Source: Candidatus Kuenenia stuttgartensis (lineage in GTDB: Bacteria; Planctomycetota; Planctomycetia; Isosphaerales; Isosphaeraceae). Taken from it: a stretch of DNA of 8,047 bases. Positions 1 to 6,471 of this stretch are shown in pieces (the first letter of the stretch is position 1; each line of letters begins with the position of its first letter). Both the position numbers and the translations under genes were made by a program. The stretch is from assembly GCA_945874095.1 (NCBI GenBank), contig CAMCFM010000169.1:1-8047 (forward strand). The letters are read 5' to 3'. The notes beneath the pieces were generated by a model. The model was not told where the DNA came from. It saw only the letters and a program-made list of their open reading frames with translations, and did not search any database.

Positions 1-701
1 CCGCCATAGCCATCCGATGGATGACTGTTATAGCCTTCGTTTTCCTGATGGATCACGTGTTCACCTTCTGGGTGACGGCGTGGAGCATGAGGGCCACGAT
101 AGGCAGGCGCAAAAGGTTGGTTGTGTTGCGTGTGTGGCCGAAGTGGACCTCTGCGGAGCGGAGGGCCGGCTTGATTCGATCCACGAAACGGAGCACTGCC
201 GTAAGGATTATTTTGGGCCTGCTGGCCCGGATAATTGGCGTAAGAGCCTGGGATTGGCATGGCATTGTCCCAGTCGCCGTCATCAAAATCGTCGTATCGG
301 CTGACATAACCAGGCAATTTGGAGCGTTCCAATTCGTCGGCATAAGTCGCGAGGACGGCGGCTTGAAGCATTTCACGGCAGGAGGAGTTAATCGGGTGAG
401 CAATGTCGGCGTGCAGCTTGGCGCGGCCTTCAGCATCGCGGATGGCGCGAGCTTCGTCGAGTCGGCTACCACATTGGTTGCAGAATCGGCTTCTGAGATG
501 ATTCTTGGTGCCACAGTGACCACAGCGGTCCGACAGCTTCCGGGAAGGCATGGCAACAAAAAAGCCTTTTGTGCCTTCGATGATTTTCAAGTCGCGGATG
601 ACAAACATGTCGTCGAAGGTGATCGAACAAAACGCCTGAAGACGTTCGTTTGACCCGGAGTTATCCTCCATCAATTTAATCCGCACTTCGGTGATTTCCA
701 C
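1..701 (-). CDS. spoVG: SpoVG-family regulator with inserted zinc ribbon (3' end beyond the window)
   Basis: SpoVG proteins are small DNA/RNA-binding regulators, known from sporulation and septation in Firmicutes but widespread in non-sporulating bacteria. Reading from a GTG at 701, residues 1-58 match the SpoVG core (EITEVRIKLM, then LQAFCSITFDDMFVIRDLKI, then FFVAMPSRKLSD). The core resumes near residue 99 with DIAHPINSSCREMLQAAVL. Between them lies an insert of about 40 residues with C60-x2-C63 and C74-x2-C77, a zinc-ribbon pattern that the short Firmicutes protein lacks. From about residue 130 the chain is low complexity, rich in Gly, Pro, Asn, Gln, Arg and His, and still open after 233 codons at the window edge, against just under 100 residues in Bacillus. 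The GTG start is supported by a strong ribosome site 8 bases upstream and by the core beginning at residue 2. It is the last visible gene of the run that includes ispE. The family call is firm; target and role here are unknown. Confidence 0.93.
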   Translation of the reverse strand, partial: MEITEVRIKLMEDNSGSNERLQAFCSITFDDMFVIRDLKIIEGTKGFFVAMPSRKLSDRCGHCGTKNHLRSRFCNQCGSRLDEARAIRDAEGRAKLHADIAHPINSSCREMLQAAVLATYADELERSKLPGYVSRYDDFDDGDWDNAMPIPGSYANYPGQQAQNNPYGSAPFRGSNQAGPPLRRGPLRPHTQHNQPFAPAYRGPHAPRRHPEGEHVIHQENEGYNSHPSDGYG

Positions 702-709
702 AGCTGGTA

Positions 710-716
710 CTCCTTT
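710..716 (-). promoter_or_regulatory. Ribosome binding site of spoVG
   Basis: On the minus strand the sequence AAAGGAG lies 8 bases before the GTG at 701. It is the best Shine-Dalgarno match in the window and decides the non-ATG start of spoVG. Confidence 0.8.
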
Positions 717-733
717 ACGTCGCGTAGCGTAAC

Positions 734-1600
734 TCAAGGTCCGCAAGTCAAGACCCGGACGATTCCATGTCCGAGCCCGGTTAACTCGACCGCTGCGGCG
801 TCTGCAGCCGCGCGGCTCGCACTCAGGCCAAAATAGGCTGAGCCACTGCCCGTCATCAATACGCCTAAAAACTCAGGCTTCACACGACTCATCCATTCCG
901 GAACCATTTTTAATTCCGGTTTGAGTGATTCAGTAGCCTGCTGAAGGCGATTGAACAGCCCGGCGGCCAGGTCGCTTGGGTTTCCCGATTCAAGAGCCGC
1001 TAAAACCGGCGCCACATCCTTGGGCGATCCGATCCGCTGCACCCGACTGAAAACTTCTGCTGTGCCGCAATGAACTGATGGGCAGAAAAGTACGAAATTG
1101 AAGGAACCTGTCAAGCTCAGAACGGATACGATTTCTCCGCGACCATGACAAAGTCCTGCCTCCCCATAGAAAAAAAAAGGGATATCACTCCCCAATCTCG
1201 CCCCCAACCCTGACATTTCTGATTGCGATAAACCAAGTCCCCATAACTGGTTCAGCCCCATAACCGTTGTCGCCGCATCGCTCGAACCTCCACCCAGACC
1301 TGACCCATGCGGAATCTGTTTATCCAAATGGATCCGACACCCAAATTTTTCCCCAAACTCAGATTGCAACAGTCGAGCCGCCCGGACCACCAGATTTTTC
1401 TCGTCCGTCGGCAGACTCGGATCAGTACACGTAAAAATGATTTCTGGAGTATCAAGCAGGTCGAAGGTCAAGCGGTCGCAAAAGTCGGTCCGGAGCATGA
1501 CCGTTTCCAGGTCATGGTAACCATCCGGACGCTTGCCCAGAATTTCGAGGAACAAATTGATCTTGGCCGGAGCCTGAAGCTCAAGGTGGTAAGGTGTCAT
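734..1600 (-). CDS. ispE: 4-diphosphocytidyl-2-C-methyl-D-erythritol kinase
   Basis: IspE phosphorylates the 2-hydroxyl of CDP-methylerythritol with ATP, a middle step of the cytoplasmic MEP pathway to isopentenyl diphosphate. The 288-residue length is normal for the family. It is a GHMP kinase: the N-terminal substrate motif PAKINLFLEILGKRPDGYH is at residues 11-29 with the conserved Lys13. The glycine-rich ATP loop PHGSGLGGGSSDAA is at 97-110. The catalytic aspartate motif GSDIPFFF is at 137-144 (Asp139), and the C-terminal MTGSGSAYFG motif is at 249-258. No expected key residue is missing. The ATG at 1600 places the first motif at the usual distance from the N terminus. A short AAAAGG lies only 4 bases upstream. 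It starts 14 bases after the stop of the upstream helical-repeat gene and is followed by spoVG after 32 bases, so all three are probably co-transcribed. Confidence 0.97.
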   Translation of the reverse strand: MTPYHLELQAPAKINLFLEILGKRPDGYHDLETVMLRTDFCDRLTFDLLDTPEIIFTCTDPSLPTDEKNLVVRAARLLQSEFGEKFGCRIHLDKQIPHGSGLGGGSSDAATTVMGLNQLWGLGLSQSEMSGLGARLGSDIPFFFYGEAGLCHGRGEIVSVLSLTGSFNFVLFCPSVHCGTAEVFSRVQRIGSPKDVAPVLAALESGNPSDLAAGLFNRLQQATESLKPELKMVPEWMSRVKPEFLGVLMTGSGSAYFGLSASRAAADAAAVELTGLGHGIVRVLTCGP

Positions 1601-1614
1601 AAAGCCTTTTCTGA

Positions 1615-2361
1615 TCAGGAGTCAGTCGGTTTGGGCCTGTTACGATTCGGTTTCGCCAGCATCGGCCGACGCTTGGGAGGGCCGCCAGTCGAGGGCCCAC
1701 TCTGGCCTTGAGCAGGTCTGGGGCGGGCGTTGCCTGAATCTGGACCAGGGGCCAATCTCGGAGCAGGCCTTTGGGCGGGCTCTGGTCGCGGAGCTTGCCT
1801 CTGCGGAGTAGTCTGTCCTTTCCAGGCATCCAGATAGCGAGCCACCTGATCGGCCATATCCTCCTGCCCCTTTTTATCGAGCACCCGAATCAAACCTTCC
1901 GCACATTCTGCAGACGTCCGATTGATCTTTTCGGCTTGATTCATCGGAGCCATGGACAGGTCGCCAAGCCACTTCAATGTCATCTCAAAGACATACCCAT
2001 AATGACCTTGCGCTATGGTCATGTCGTTCATGTGCTTTTCGGCAATCTTGCCCAGCATGAGGTGGGCGGCCGTCATGTCCTGGCATTCTTCGAGAATGAA
2101 AAGGGCCGCATCGCGGGCCTCTTCAAAATCGCCCTCCTTCAGCAGCATTTCCACATCATGCATGTCTGGCTCAAGCTCAAATACGCAGTGAGGGGGGATT
2201 AAGGTCCAGCCGCCCGATGGATCTCTTTTGACCCTGATGGGGATTTTTTTGAGCGGTTGGCGAGAATTGTTTCGATCGAAGTTGGACATTCCGGTTCCAG
2301 TCCATGATTGCCTGAGAGTGTACTTGGCGAAATTGCCCGTTTTGTTCAGAATAACGCTCAT
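1615..2361 (-). CDS. Uncharacterised TPR-like protein with Pro/Arg-rich tail
   Basis: I do not recognise a named family. Counting from the ATG at 2361, residues 35-65 form a basic then hydrophobic stretch (KKIPIRVKRDPSGGWTLIPP). Residues 66-180 look all-helical. LLKEGDFEEARDAALFILEE (73-92) followed by AAHLMLGKIA is a plausible tetratricopeptide-type helix pair, and AECAEGLIRVLDKKGQEDMA (151-170) could be another. Residues 181-248 are low complexity, dominated by Pro, Arg, Gln, Gly and Ala, and probably disordered. No signal peptide, membrane segment or catalytic motif is visible. The start is uncertain: the ATG at 2289 (residue 25, MSNFDRNNSR) is an equally good choice, neither has a convincing ribosome site, and the shorter form would leave more room for divergent promoters. 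It heads the likely operon with ispE and spoVG. A scaffold or binding role is guesswork from the repeats and basic tail. Confidence 0.82.
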   Translation of the reverse strand: MSVILNKTGNFAKYTLRQSWTGTGMSNFDRNNSRQPLKKIPIRVKRDPSGGWTLIPPHCVFELEPDMHDVEMLLKEGDFEEARDAALFILEECQDMTAAHLMLGKIAEKHMNDMTIAQGHYGYVFEMTLKWLGDLSMAPMNQAEKINRTSAECAEGLIRVLDKKGQEDMADQVARYLDAWKGQTTPQRQAPRPEPAQRPAPRLAPGPDSGNARPRPAQGQSGPSTGGPPKRRPMLAKPNRNRPKPTDS

Positions 2362-2403
2362 GAGCTCAGTCGTATAGCCAATGTATCTCAGTAGGACATA
2401 GAA

Positions 2404-2410
2404 AAGGTGA
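2404..2410 (+). promoter_or_regulatory. Ribosome binding site of the phosphohexomutase gene
   Basis: AAGGTGA ends 3 bases before the ATG at 2414, and the overlapping AAAGG sits 6 bases before it. This supports that start. It lies in the short divergent gap, where I could not identify a convincing -10/-35 promoter in either direction. Confidence 0.6.
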
Positions 2411-2413
2411 CCG

Positions 2414-3820
2414 ATGACTGCCCCTGATCATCTCTTGATTGCCAGCGTTTCCGGGCTTCGCGGACTCGTCGGAAAAGGCCTCGACCCAATCGTCGCCGGC
2501 CGGTTCATCGCCGCTTATGCCGCTGGCCTTGACCGCCCGGGTTCGGTCGTGGTCGGTCATGATGCACGCCTGTCGCACCATGTCTTTGAGCAGGCCGTCA
2601 CGGCATCGCTTATGGCCAGCGGATTCGACGTCCTTTCCGTTGGACCAATCGCTACGCCGACACTGGGGCGATACGTTCGAACCACTGGCTCGGTGGGCGG
2701 CATCCAGATCAGCGCCAGCCACAACCCTAAAGAGTACAACGGCTTAAAGTTCTTTCAGCCTGAAGGCATGGTCCTCTCGCCCGAACTTGGGAAAGCCATG
2801 CTCGAACGGTTTGAAAACCATCAGAGCCGTTGGGCCAGTCTGGCAGACCTTGGCTCTCTGGAAATTGTCGAGCAAGCCGACGAAGATCACGTCTCTGCCG
2901 TTTGTGCTCTGGTAGACAGCGACCTGATCTCATCCCGCCGATTCAAGGTTCTCCTCGATGGCTGCCACGGTGGAGGCGGGCCGACTCTTGAGAAGCTTTT
3001 GCGACGCCTCGGCTGCGAAGTTCTGGGCATAGGTACCAAACCTGACGGTGTTTATGACCATACTCCGGAACCGACAGTTGCGAATTTATCACGGATTGCG
3101 AAATTGATGTCAGGGGCCGGCGATTTTGATCTTGGATTGATCCTTGATCCAGATGCTGACAGGCTTGCCCTGCTAGACAGCGACGGCACCTTCATCGGCG
3201 AGGAATACACTCTGGTGATCGCTGCTGCACAGAGACTCAAGTTCGGAGGGCCTGCCGGTCCATTGGTCGCAAATCTCTCCACCTCAGCGATGCTTGATTC
3301 CGTCGCTAAGTCCTATGGCCGAAACGTGGTTCGCACCCCTGTGGGCGAATTCCACGTGGTTCAAGGCATTCGCGAAAACGGTGGGATCATCGGCGGTGAG
3401 GGCAACGGAGGTGTGATCGACCCACGAGTGGGCTGGGTGCGAGATAGCCTGATGGGTGCAGCACTTGTGCTTGAGGCACTGGCTCAGTCAGCACCCGGAA
3501 CCACACTCTCGGAACTGATATCACCGTGGCCTAAACTGGTCATGGTGAAAGACAAGATCGACCTGCCGCCGGGCGGAGCCAGTGCTGCCAAACAGGCTCT
3601 GGAAAGCGTGGCCGCCGATCTGGCTCGCGAGTTCCCGTCTGCCAGGCTCGACCTTCGCGATGGCCTTCATGCTCGGCTCGACGACCAGACCTGGCTCCAC
3701 CTTCGGGCCAGCAACACCGAGCCCATTGTCCGAATCCTGCTGGAAGCCGCTGATGAGCGTTCCGCAAACGAGTTACGCCATTCTGCCAGTCAGAGAATCC
3801 TGAAAGCGATCGGATCCTGA
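2414..3820 (+). CDS. glmM: Phosphoglucosamine/phosphomannomutase (alpha-D-phosphohexomutase family)
   Basis: This enzyme interconverts hexose 6- and 1-phosphates through a phosphoserine. The likely reaction is glucosamine-6-phosphate to glucosamine-1-phosphate, feeding UDP-GlcNAc for cell-envelope sugars. All four active-site signatures are present in order in 468 residues. The phosphoserine loop ISASHNP is at 99-105 (Ser102). The metal site DPDADR is at 245-250. The sugar-specificity loop GGEGNGG is at 327-333, and the phosphate-binding loop RASNTEPIVRI is at 431-441. The N-terminal SGLRGLVG (13-20) corresponds to the family's usual SGxRG. The GEGNGG loop differs from the GEQSGH or GEMSGH typical of classical bacterial GlmM or ManB and resembles what I recall from archaeal-type and deep-branching enzymes, so glucosamine versus mannose or glucose specificity cannot be fixed. 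It is divergent from the ispE operon, and a HAD phosphatase follows after 3 bases. Confidence 0.9.
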   Translation: MTAPDHLLIASVSGLRGLVGKGLDPIVAGRFIAAYAAGLDRPGSVVVGHDARLSHHVFEQAVTASLMASGFDVLSVGPIATPTLGRYVRTTGSVGGIQISASHNPKEYNGLKFFQPEGMVLSPELGKAMLERFENHQSRWASLADLGSLEIVEQADEDHVSAVCALVDSDLISSRRFKVLLDGCHGGGGPTLEKLLRRLGCEVLGIGTKPDGVYDHTPEPTVANLSRIAKLMSGAGDFDLGLILDPDADRLALLDSDGTFIGEEYTLVIAAAQRLKFGGPAGPLVANLSTSAMLDSVAKSYGRNVVRTPVGEFHVVQGIRENGGIIGGEGNGGVIDPRVGWVRDSLMGAALVLEALAQSAPGTTLSELISPWPKLVMVKDKIDLPPGGASAAKQALESVAADLAREFPSARLDLRDGLHARLDDQTWLHLRASNTEPIVRILLEAADERSANELRHSASQRILKAIGS

Positions 3821-3823
3821 ATC

Positions 3824-4498
3824 ATGAAATGGCCTGAATATCAAGATAAGCGTCCTGAAGCATTCTTTCTCGATGTGGATGGAACCCTCCACCCGGGCAC
3901 GACGGCTTATCTGGTGGCCCTTGAGATGAAACGCCGTGGCATTATCAAAGGCTCATTCATTCGCAGAGCCTTATGGTATGGAATTCAGCACCGGTTTGGG
4001 CACCTGAATTACGAACAGCTCATGGACGAGACCTTGAAAACCATGAGCCGCGTGCCGGTGATCGATCTGGAAAGGATCAGCTACGACTGTTTTGCCAGAG
4101 ATGTCAAACCCAGCCTTTACCCGGGTGTGGAGAGCCATCTCGACACGCTTCGGCGGTCTGGGGCTAGACTTATTCTGGTCTCATCCTCGCTCCGCCATTC
4201 GCTGGAACCTTTGCGGATTTATCTCGGTGCGGAAGAAATCATCAGCACACCGATCATGGAACGTCGCGGCTATCTGTCTGCCCGAGGCCCTGGCCCTGCG
4301 TGTTATGGGCCCGGCAAGTTGCACTGGGCAAAGGAATGGTGCGATTTGAATCAGGTGGAGATCAAAAACTGTGCGGCTTATGGCGACAATTTCAGCGACC
4401 GGTTTTTGATGGAAGCCACTGGCTGGCCAGTCGCAGTGCGGCCTCGTCGAAATTTAAGACGATATGCCGGGAAACTTGGATGGACGATTGTAGATTGA
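3824..4498 (+). CDS. HAD-superfamily (SerB-like, HAD-IB) phosphatase
   Basis: This is a probable Mg-dependent phosphomonoesterase of the haloacid dehalogenase superfamily, cytoplasmic, with no signal peptide or membrane helix. Motif I is FLDVDGTL at 15-22 (nucleophile Asp17, acid/base Asp19). A helical cap of about 70 residues follows. Motif II is LILVSSS at 116-122, the motif III lysine is probably Lys165, and motif IV is YGDNFSDRFLME at 186-197 (Asp188, Asp192). The cap between motifs I and II and the 224-residue size fit the HAD-IB group that includes phosphoserine phosphatase and related hydrolases. The substrate cannot be read from the sequence. The ATG at 3824 comes 3 bases after the stop of the phosphohexomutase, without a clear ribosome site, which suggests translational coupling and perhaps a sugar-phosphate or phosphoserine substrate. 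An upstream start is unlikely because motif I is already close to the N terminus. Confidence 0.88.
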   Translation: MKWPEYQDKRPEAFFLDVDGTLHPGTTAYLVALEMKRRGIIKGSFIRRALWYGIQHRFGHLNYEQLMDETLKTMSRVPVIDLERISYDCFARDVKPSLYPGVESHLDTLRRSGARLILVSSSLRHSLEPLRIYLGAEEIISTPIMERRGYLSARGPGPACYGPGKLHWAKEWCDLNQVEIKNCAAYGDNFSDRFLMEATGWPVAVRPRRNLRRYAGKLGWTIVD

Positions 4499-4622
4499 TG
4501 TGTTGCTGTCGGGGCGGTTGTCCTGAATATGGTCATTCTTACGAAATCCCAAATGATTCCGTTGGCCAAAGAACCATGATCGAAGTAGAGCGCCCATAAA
4601 ACACATAATATTCTACGTTTTC

Positions 4623-4641
4623 CGGAGAATCGTATTCTCCG
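4623..4641. repeat. Perfect 8-bp inverted repeat with 3-base loop
   Basis: CGGAGAAT at 4623-4630 pairs exactly with ATTCTCCG at 4634-4641 around CGT. Neither strand shows a T-tract directly after the stem, so it is not a standard intrinsic terminator. It could be an operator for a dimeric regulator of the downstream genes, or an RNA hairpin at the end of the upstream transcript. Confidence 0.5.
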
Positions 4642-4662
4642 ACGAATCTAATCAGTTATACT
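4635..4662 (+). promoter_or_regulatory. Possible sigma-70-type promoter of the formate dehydrogenase genes
   Basis: TATACT at 4657-4662 matches five of six bases of the -10 consensus. The best -35 partner at 16-base spacing, TTCTCC at 4635-4640, is poor and lies inside the right arm of the inverted repeat. If real, transcription would begin around 4670, leaving a leader of roughly 100 bases. A regulator bound to the palindrome would block or help polymerase there. This is an inference from weak matches only. Confidence 0.25.
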
Positions 4663-4688
4663 AACTTTTGGTACCTCAAGCTGCGGTC

Positions 4689-4759
4689 CGTCAGAGATGG
4701 ATCACGAAACTCCTCCTTCCTCTCGTGATTCCTGGCAGATCCACCAAGCCCCACTGACG
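4689..4759 (+). repeat. Nested inverted repeats in the leader
   Basis: CGTCAG at 4689-4694 is complementary to CTGACG at 4754-4759. Inside it, ATCACGA at 4701-4707 pairs with TCGTGAT at 4723-4729. As an overlapping alternative, TGGATC at 4698-4703 pairs with GATCCA at 4738-4743. The two inner pairings share bases and exclude each other, so a transcript could in principle switch between two folds just before the next start codon. It matches no riboswitch class I know. Chance pairing of 6-7 bases is possible. Confidence 0.3.
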
Positions 4760-4777
4760 ACCACTAAAAGCTCATGA
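4697..4777 (+). CDS. Possible 26-residue leader peptide overlapping the next start
   Basis: An ATG at 4697 opens a frame of 26 codons (starting MDHETPPSSRDSW) that ends with TGA at 4775-4777, overlapping the ATG at 4774 in the ATGA arrangement typical of translationally coupled genes. The next gene has no good ribosome site of its own, so coupling would make sense. Against it, this frame also lacks a clear Shine-Dalgarno site, the peptide matches nothing I know, and it covers the inverted repeats. A chance ORF is quite possible. Confidence 0.25.
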   Translation: MDHETPPSSRDSWQIHQAPLTTTKSS

Positions 4778-6471
4778 AATCTGCTGATCCCAAGCGTCTG
4801 ATCAATCCCGGCTTCGGCCGTCGCAATGCCCTGCCCCATCCCAAAGGCCGGGAATTGAGCGATACCGCATTGGCGCAGATCAGCGATTTATTTGCTCAGG
4901 AGTCGCTCCAGAACGATCGCCTGATCGAGTATCTCCACAAGATTCAAGATCAATTTGGCCATCTGTCAGCCCACCACCTGGCCGCTATGGCACACCTCTT
5001 GAAACTGGCGATGGTGGAAGTCTTCGAAGTGGCCAGTTTTTACGCCCATTTCGACATCGTCATGGACGGCGAACAAGCTCCGCCTGCACTCACTGTGCGA
5101 GTCTGCGACAGCCTTACCTGCTGCCTCTTCGGGGCAGACGATCTCCTTGCCAACCTCTCCAAAACCTCGCCTGAAAACGTCCGTTTTGTCCGCGCCCCCT
5201 GCATCGGCCGATGTGCTACCGCTCCGGCTGCACTTGTGGGCCGAAACGCTCTGGAAAACGCCACCGTCGAATCCATTCAAAGCGCGATTTCAAACCAGCA
5301 GATTCAGCCTGACCGACTAGATTATCCCAGTCTGGCTGACTATCAAAGCCGTGGTGGCTATCAGCATTTACAGAATTTTCGTGATGGCTCGATCACAGCC
5401 GACGAGATCATCGCCAAGCTCGAAGCCTCGGGCCTGCGAGGGCTGGGCGGAGCAGGATTCCCCAGCTCGATGAAATGGAAGTTTGTCAGGAATCAGCCAG
5501 GGCCAAGGCTGATGGCCGTCAACGGCGACGAAGGCGAGCCTGGCACTTTCAAGGATCGACATTATCTGGAAGCTGAGCCGCACCGCTTTCTGGAAGGCAC
5601 TCTGATCGGCGCACATGCCGTAGAGGCCGATCGGGTCTATATTTATTTGCGCGATGAATACCCGCATCTACACGATGTTTTGAACCGCGAAATTGCAGTG
5701 CTGGAAGCGTCAGGTTTAATAACCAAAGGCTTTCTGGAGATGCGCCGGGGCGCTGGAGCCTATATTTGTGGTGAAGAGACGGCCATGCTCGAGAGCATCG
5801 AGGGCAAACGGGGATATCCGCGTCAGAAACCTCCTTTTCCGACTCAAGTGGGCCTGTTTGGCCGTCCGACTCTGATCCATAACGTCGAAACTCTCTACTG
5901 GATCCCCCTCGTTCTCGACCATCCGCCCGAATGGCTGCCCTCGCACGGGCGAAATGGTCGCAAAGGGCTGCGAAGCTATTCGGTATCGGGAAGGGTCAGG
6001 AATCCTGGTGTAAAACTTGCACCAGCAGGCACATCTGTGCGAGAACTGATCGACGAATTCTGCGGAGGAATGGCTGAAGGCCACACCTTCAAGGGCTATC
6101 TGCCCGGCGGAGCATCAGGCGGAATCCTGCCTGCATCCATGGACAACATCCCTCTCGATTTCGGCACCCTTGAGCAGCACGGCTGCTTTATTGGCTCGGC
6201 GGCGGTTGTCGTGCTTTCGGATCAGGATGACATGCGCATGGTGGTACAAAACCTGATGCGATTTTTTGAAGACGAAAGCTGCGGCCAATGCACTCCCTGC
6301 CGCGTGGGCACTGAAAAGGCCGTTGCCTTGCTCAATCAGCCTGAATGGGATAAACCACTGCTGGAAGACTTAGCCAAAGTCATGCGCGACGCTTCGATTT
6401 GTGGCCTTGGTCAGGCGGCAACCAACCCTCTTTTAAGCGTTTTAAAGCATTTTCCCGAGGATTTGCGATGA
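4774..6471 (+). CDS. fdhB: NAD-dependent formate dehydrogenase beta subunit (NuoE-NuoF fusion)
   Basis: This is the diaphorase subunit that passes electrons from formate to NAD+ in a soluble Mo/W formate dehydrogenase. Residues from about 30 to 170 form a NuoE-like thioredoxin fold with a complete [2Fe-2S] site: Cys111, Cys116, Cys143 and Cys147. Residues from about 215 to 560 are NuoF-like. GLRGLGGAGFP (220-230) and NGDEGEPGTFKDR (250-262) form the FMN/NADH site, and GAGAYICGEETAMLESIEGK (326-345) continues it. The [4Fe-4S] ligands are Cys503, Cys506 and Cys509 in SCGQCTPCR, plus Cys543. At 565 residues it is close to the fused beta subunit of the Methylorubrum extorquens FDH1 type. The start is sound because an in-frame TAA lies three codons before the ATG. 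It overlaps the alpha-subunit gene by four bases. HoxF of NAD-linked hydrogenase has the same domain order, but the downstream gene settles the assignment. Confidence 0.92.
   Translation: MKSADPKRLINPGFGRRNALPHPKGRELSDTALAQISDLFAQESLQNDRLIEYLHKIQDQFGHLSAHHLAAMAHLLKLAMVEVFEVASFYAHFDIVMDGEQAPPALTVRVCDSLTCCLFGADDLLANLSKTSPENVRFVRAPCIGRCATAPAALVGRNALENATVESIQSAISNQQIQPDRLDYPSLADYQSRGGYQHLQNFRDGSITADEIIAKLEASGLRGLGGAGFPSSMKWKFVRNQPGPRLMAVNGDEGEPGTFKDRHYLEAEPHRFLEGTLIGAHAVEADRVYIYLRDEYPHLHDVLNREIAVLEASGLITKGFLEMRRGAGAYICGEETAMLESIEGKRGYPRQKPPFPTQVGLFGRPTLIHNVETLYWIPLVLDHPPEWLPSHGRNGRKGLRSYSVSGRVRNPGVKLAPAGTSVRELIDEFCGGMAEGHTFKGYLPGGASGGILPASMDNIPLDFGTLEQHGCFIGSAAVVVLSDQDDMRMVVQNLMRFFEDESCGQCTPCRVGTEKAVALLNQPEWDKPLLEDLAKVMRDASICGLGQAATNPLLSVLKHFPEDLR
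6457..6460 (+). promoter_or_regulatory. Ribosome binding site of the alpha-subunit gene
   Basis: GAGG within the last codons of the beta-subunit gene lies 7 bases before the ATG at 6468. Together with the ATGA overlap it supports coupled translation of the two subunits. Confidence 0.5.

Larger units (their letters stand above)
4499..4773. other. Intergenic region before the formate dehydrogenase genes
   Basis: No conserved gene is visible in these 275 bases. The first 100 hold only very short ORFs, for example a 16-codon ATG frame starting near 4530. From about 4597 the sequence is AT-rich, and it contains a perfect hairpin, a -10-like hexamer and a run of inverted repeats close to the next gene. 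No hairpin followed by a T-tract was found, so the end of the upstream transcript is not located. Confidence 0.6.

Noticed and set aside
17..653. Long open frames on the plus strand and a second minus-strand frame (53-559) over the left edge
   Set aside because: They overlap the spoVG frame, which alone has recognisable conserved protein sequence, a zinc ribbon and a strong ribosome site.
2362..2413. Divergent promoters between the helical-repeat gene and the phosphohexomutase
   Set aside because: TATA-like hexamers such as TATAGC at 2373-2378 have no -35 partner at usable spacing; promoters must exist nearby but I could not place them.
4530..4599. Short ORFs after the phosphatase gene (16 and 7 codons)
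   Set aside because: They are too short, have no ribosome site and show no recognisable sequence.
4623..4641. Intrinsic terminator after the HAD phosphatase gene
   Set aside because: The stem is perfect but short, and no T-tract follows it on either strand; it is kept as an inverted repeat of unknown role.
4774..6471. Complex I NuoE/NuoF or HoxF of an NAD-linked hydrogenase
   Set aside because: The domain order fits HoxF, but the overlapping next gene continues from a NuoG-like front end into a bis-MGD oxidoreductase with a formate-dehydrogenase active-site motif, and no hydrogenase or other complex I gene is present.
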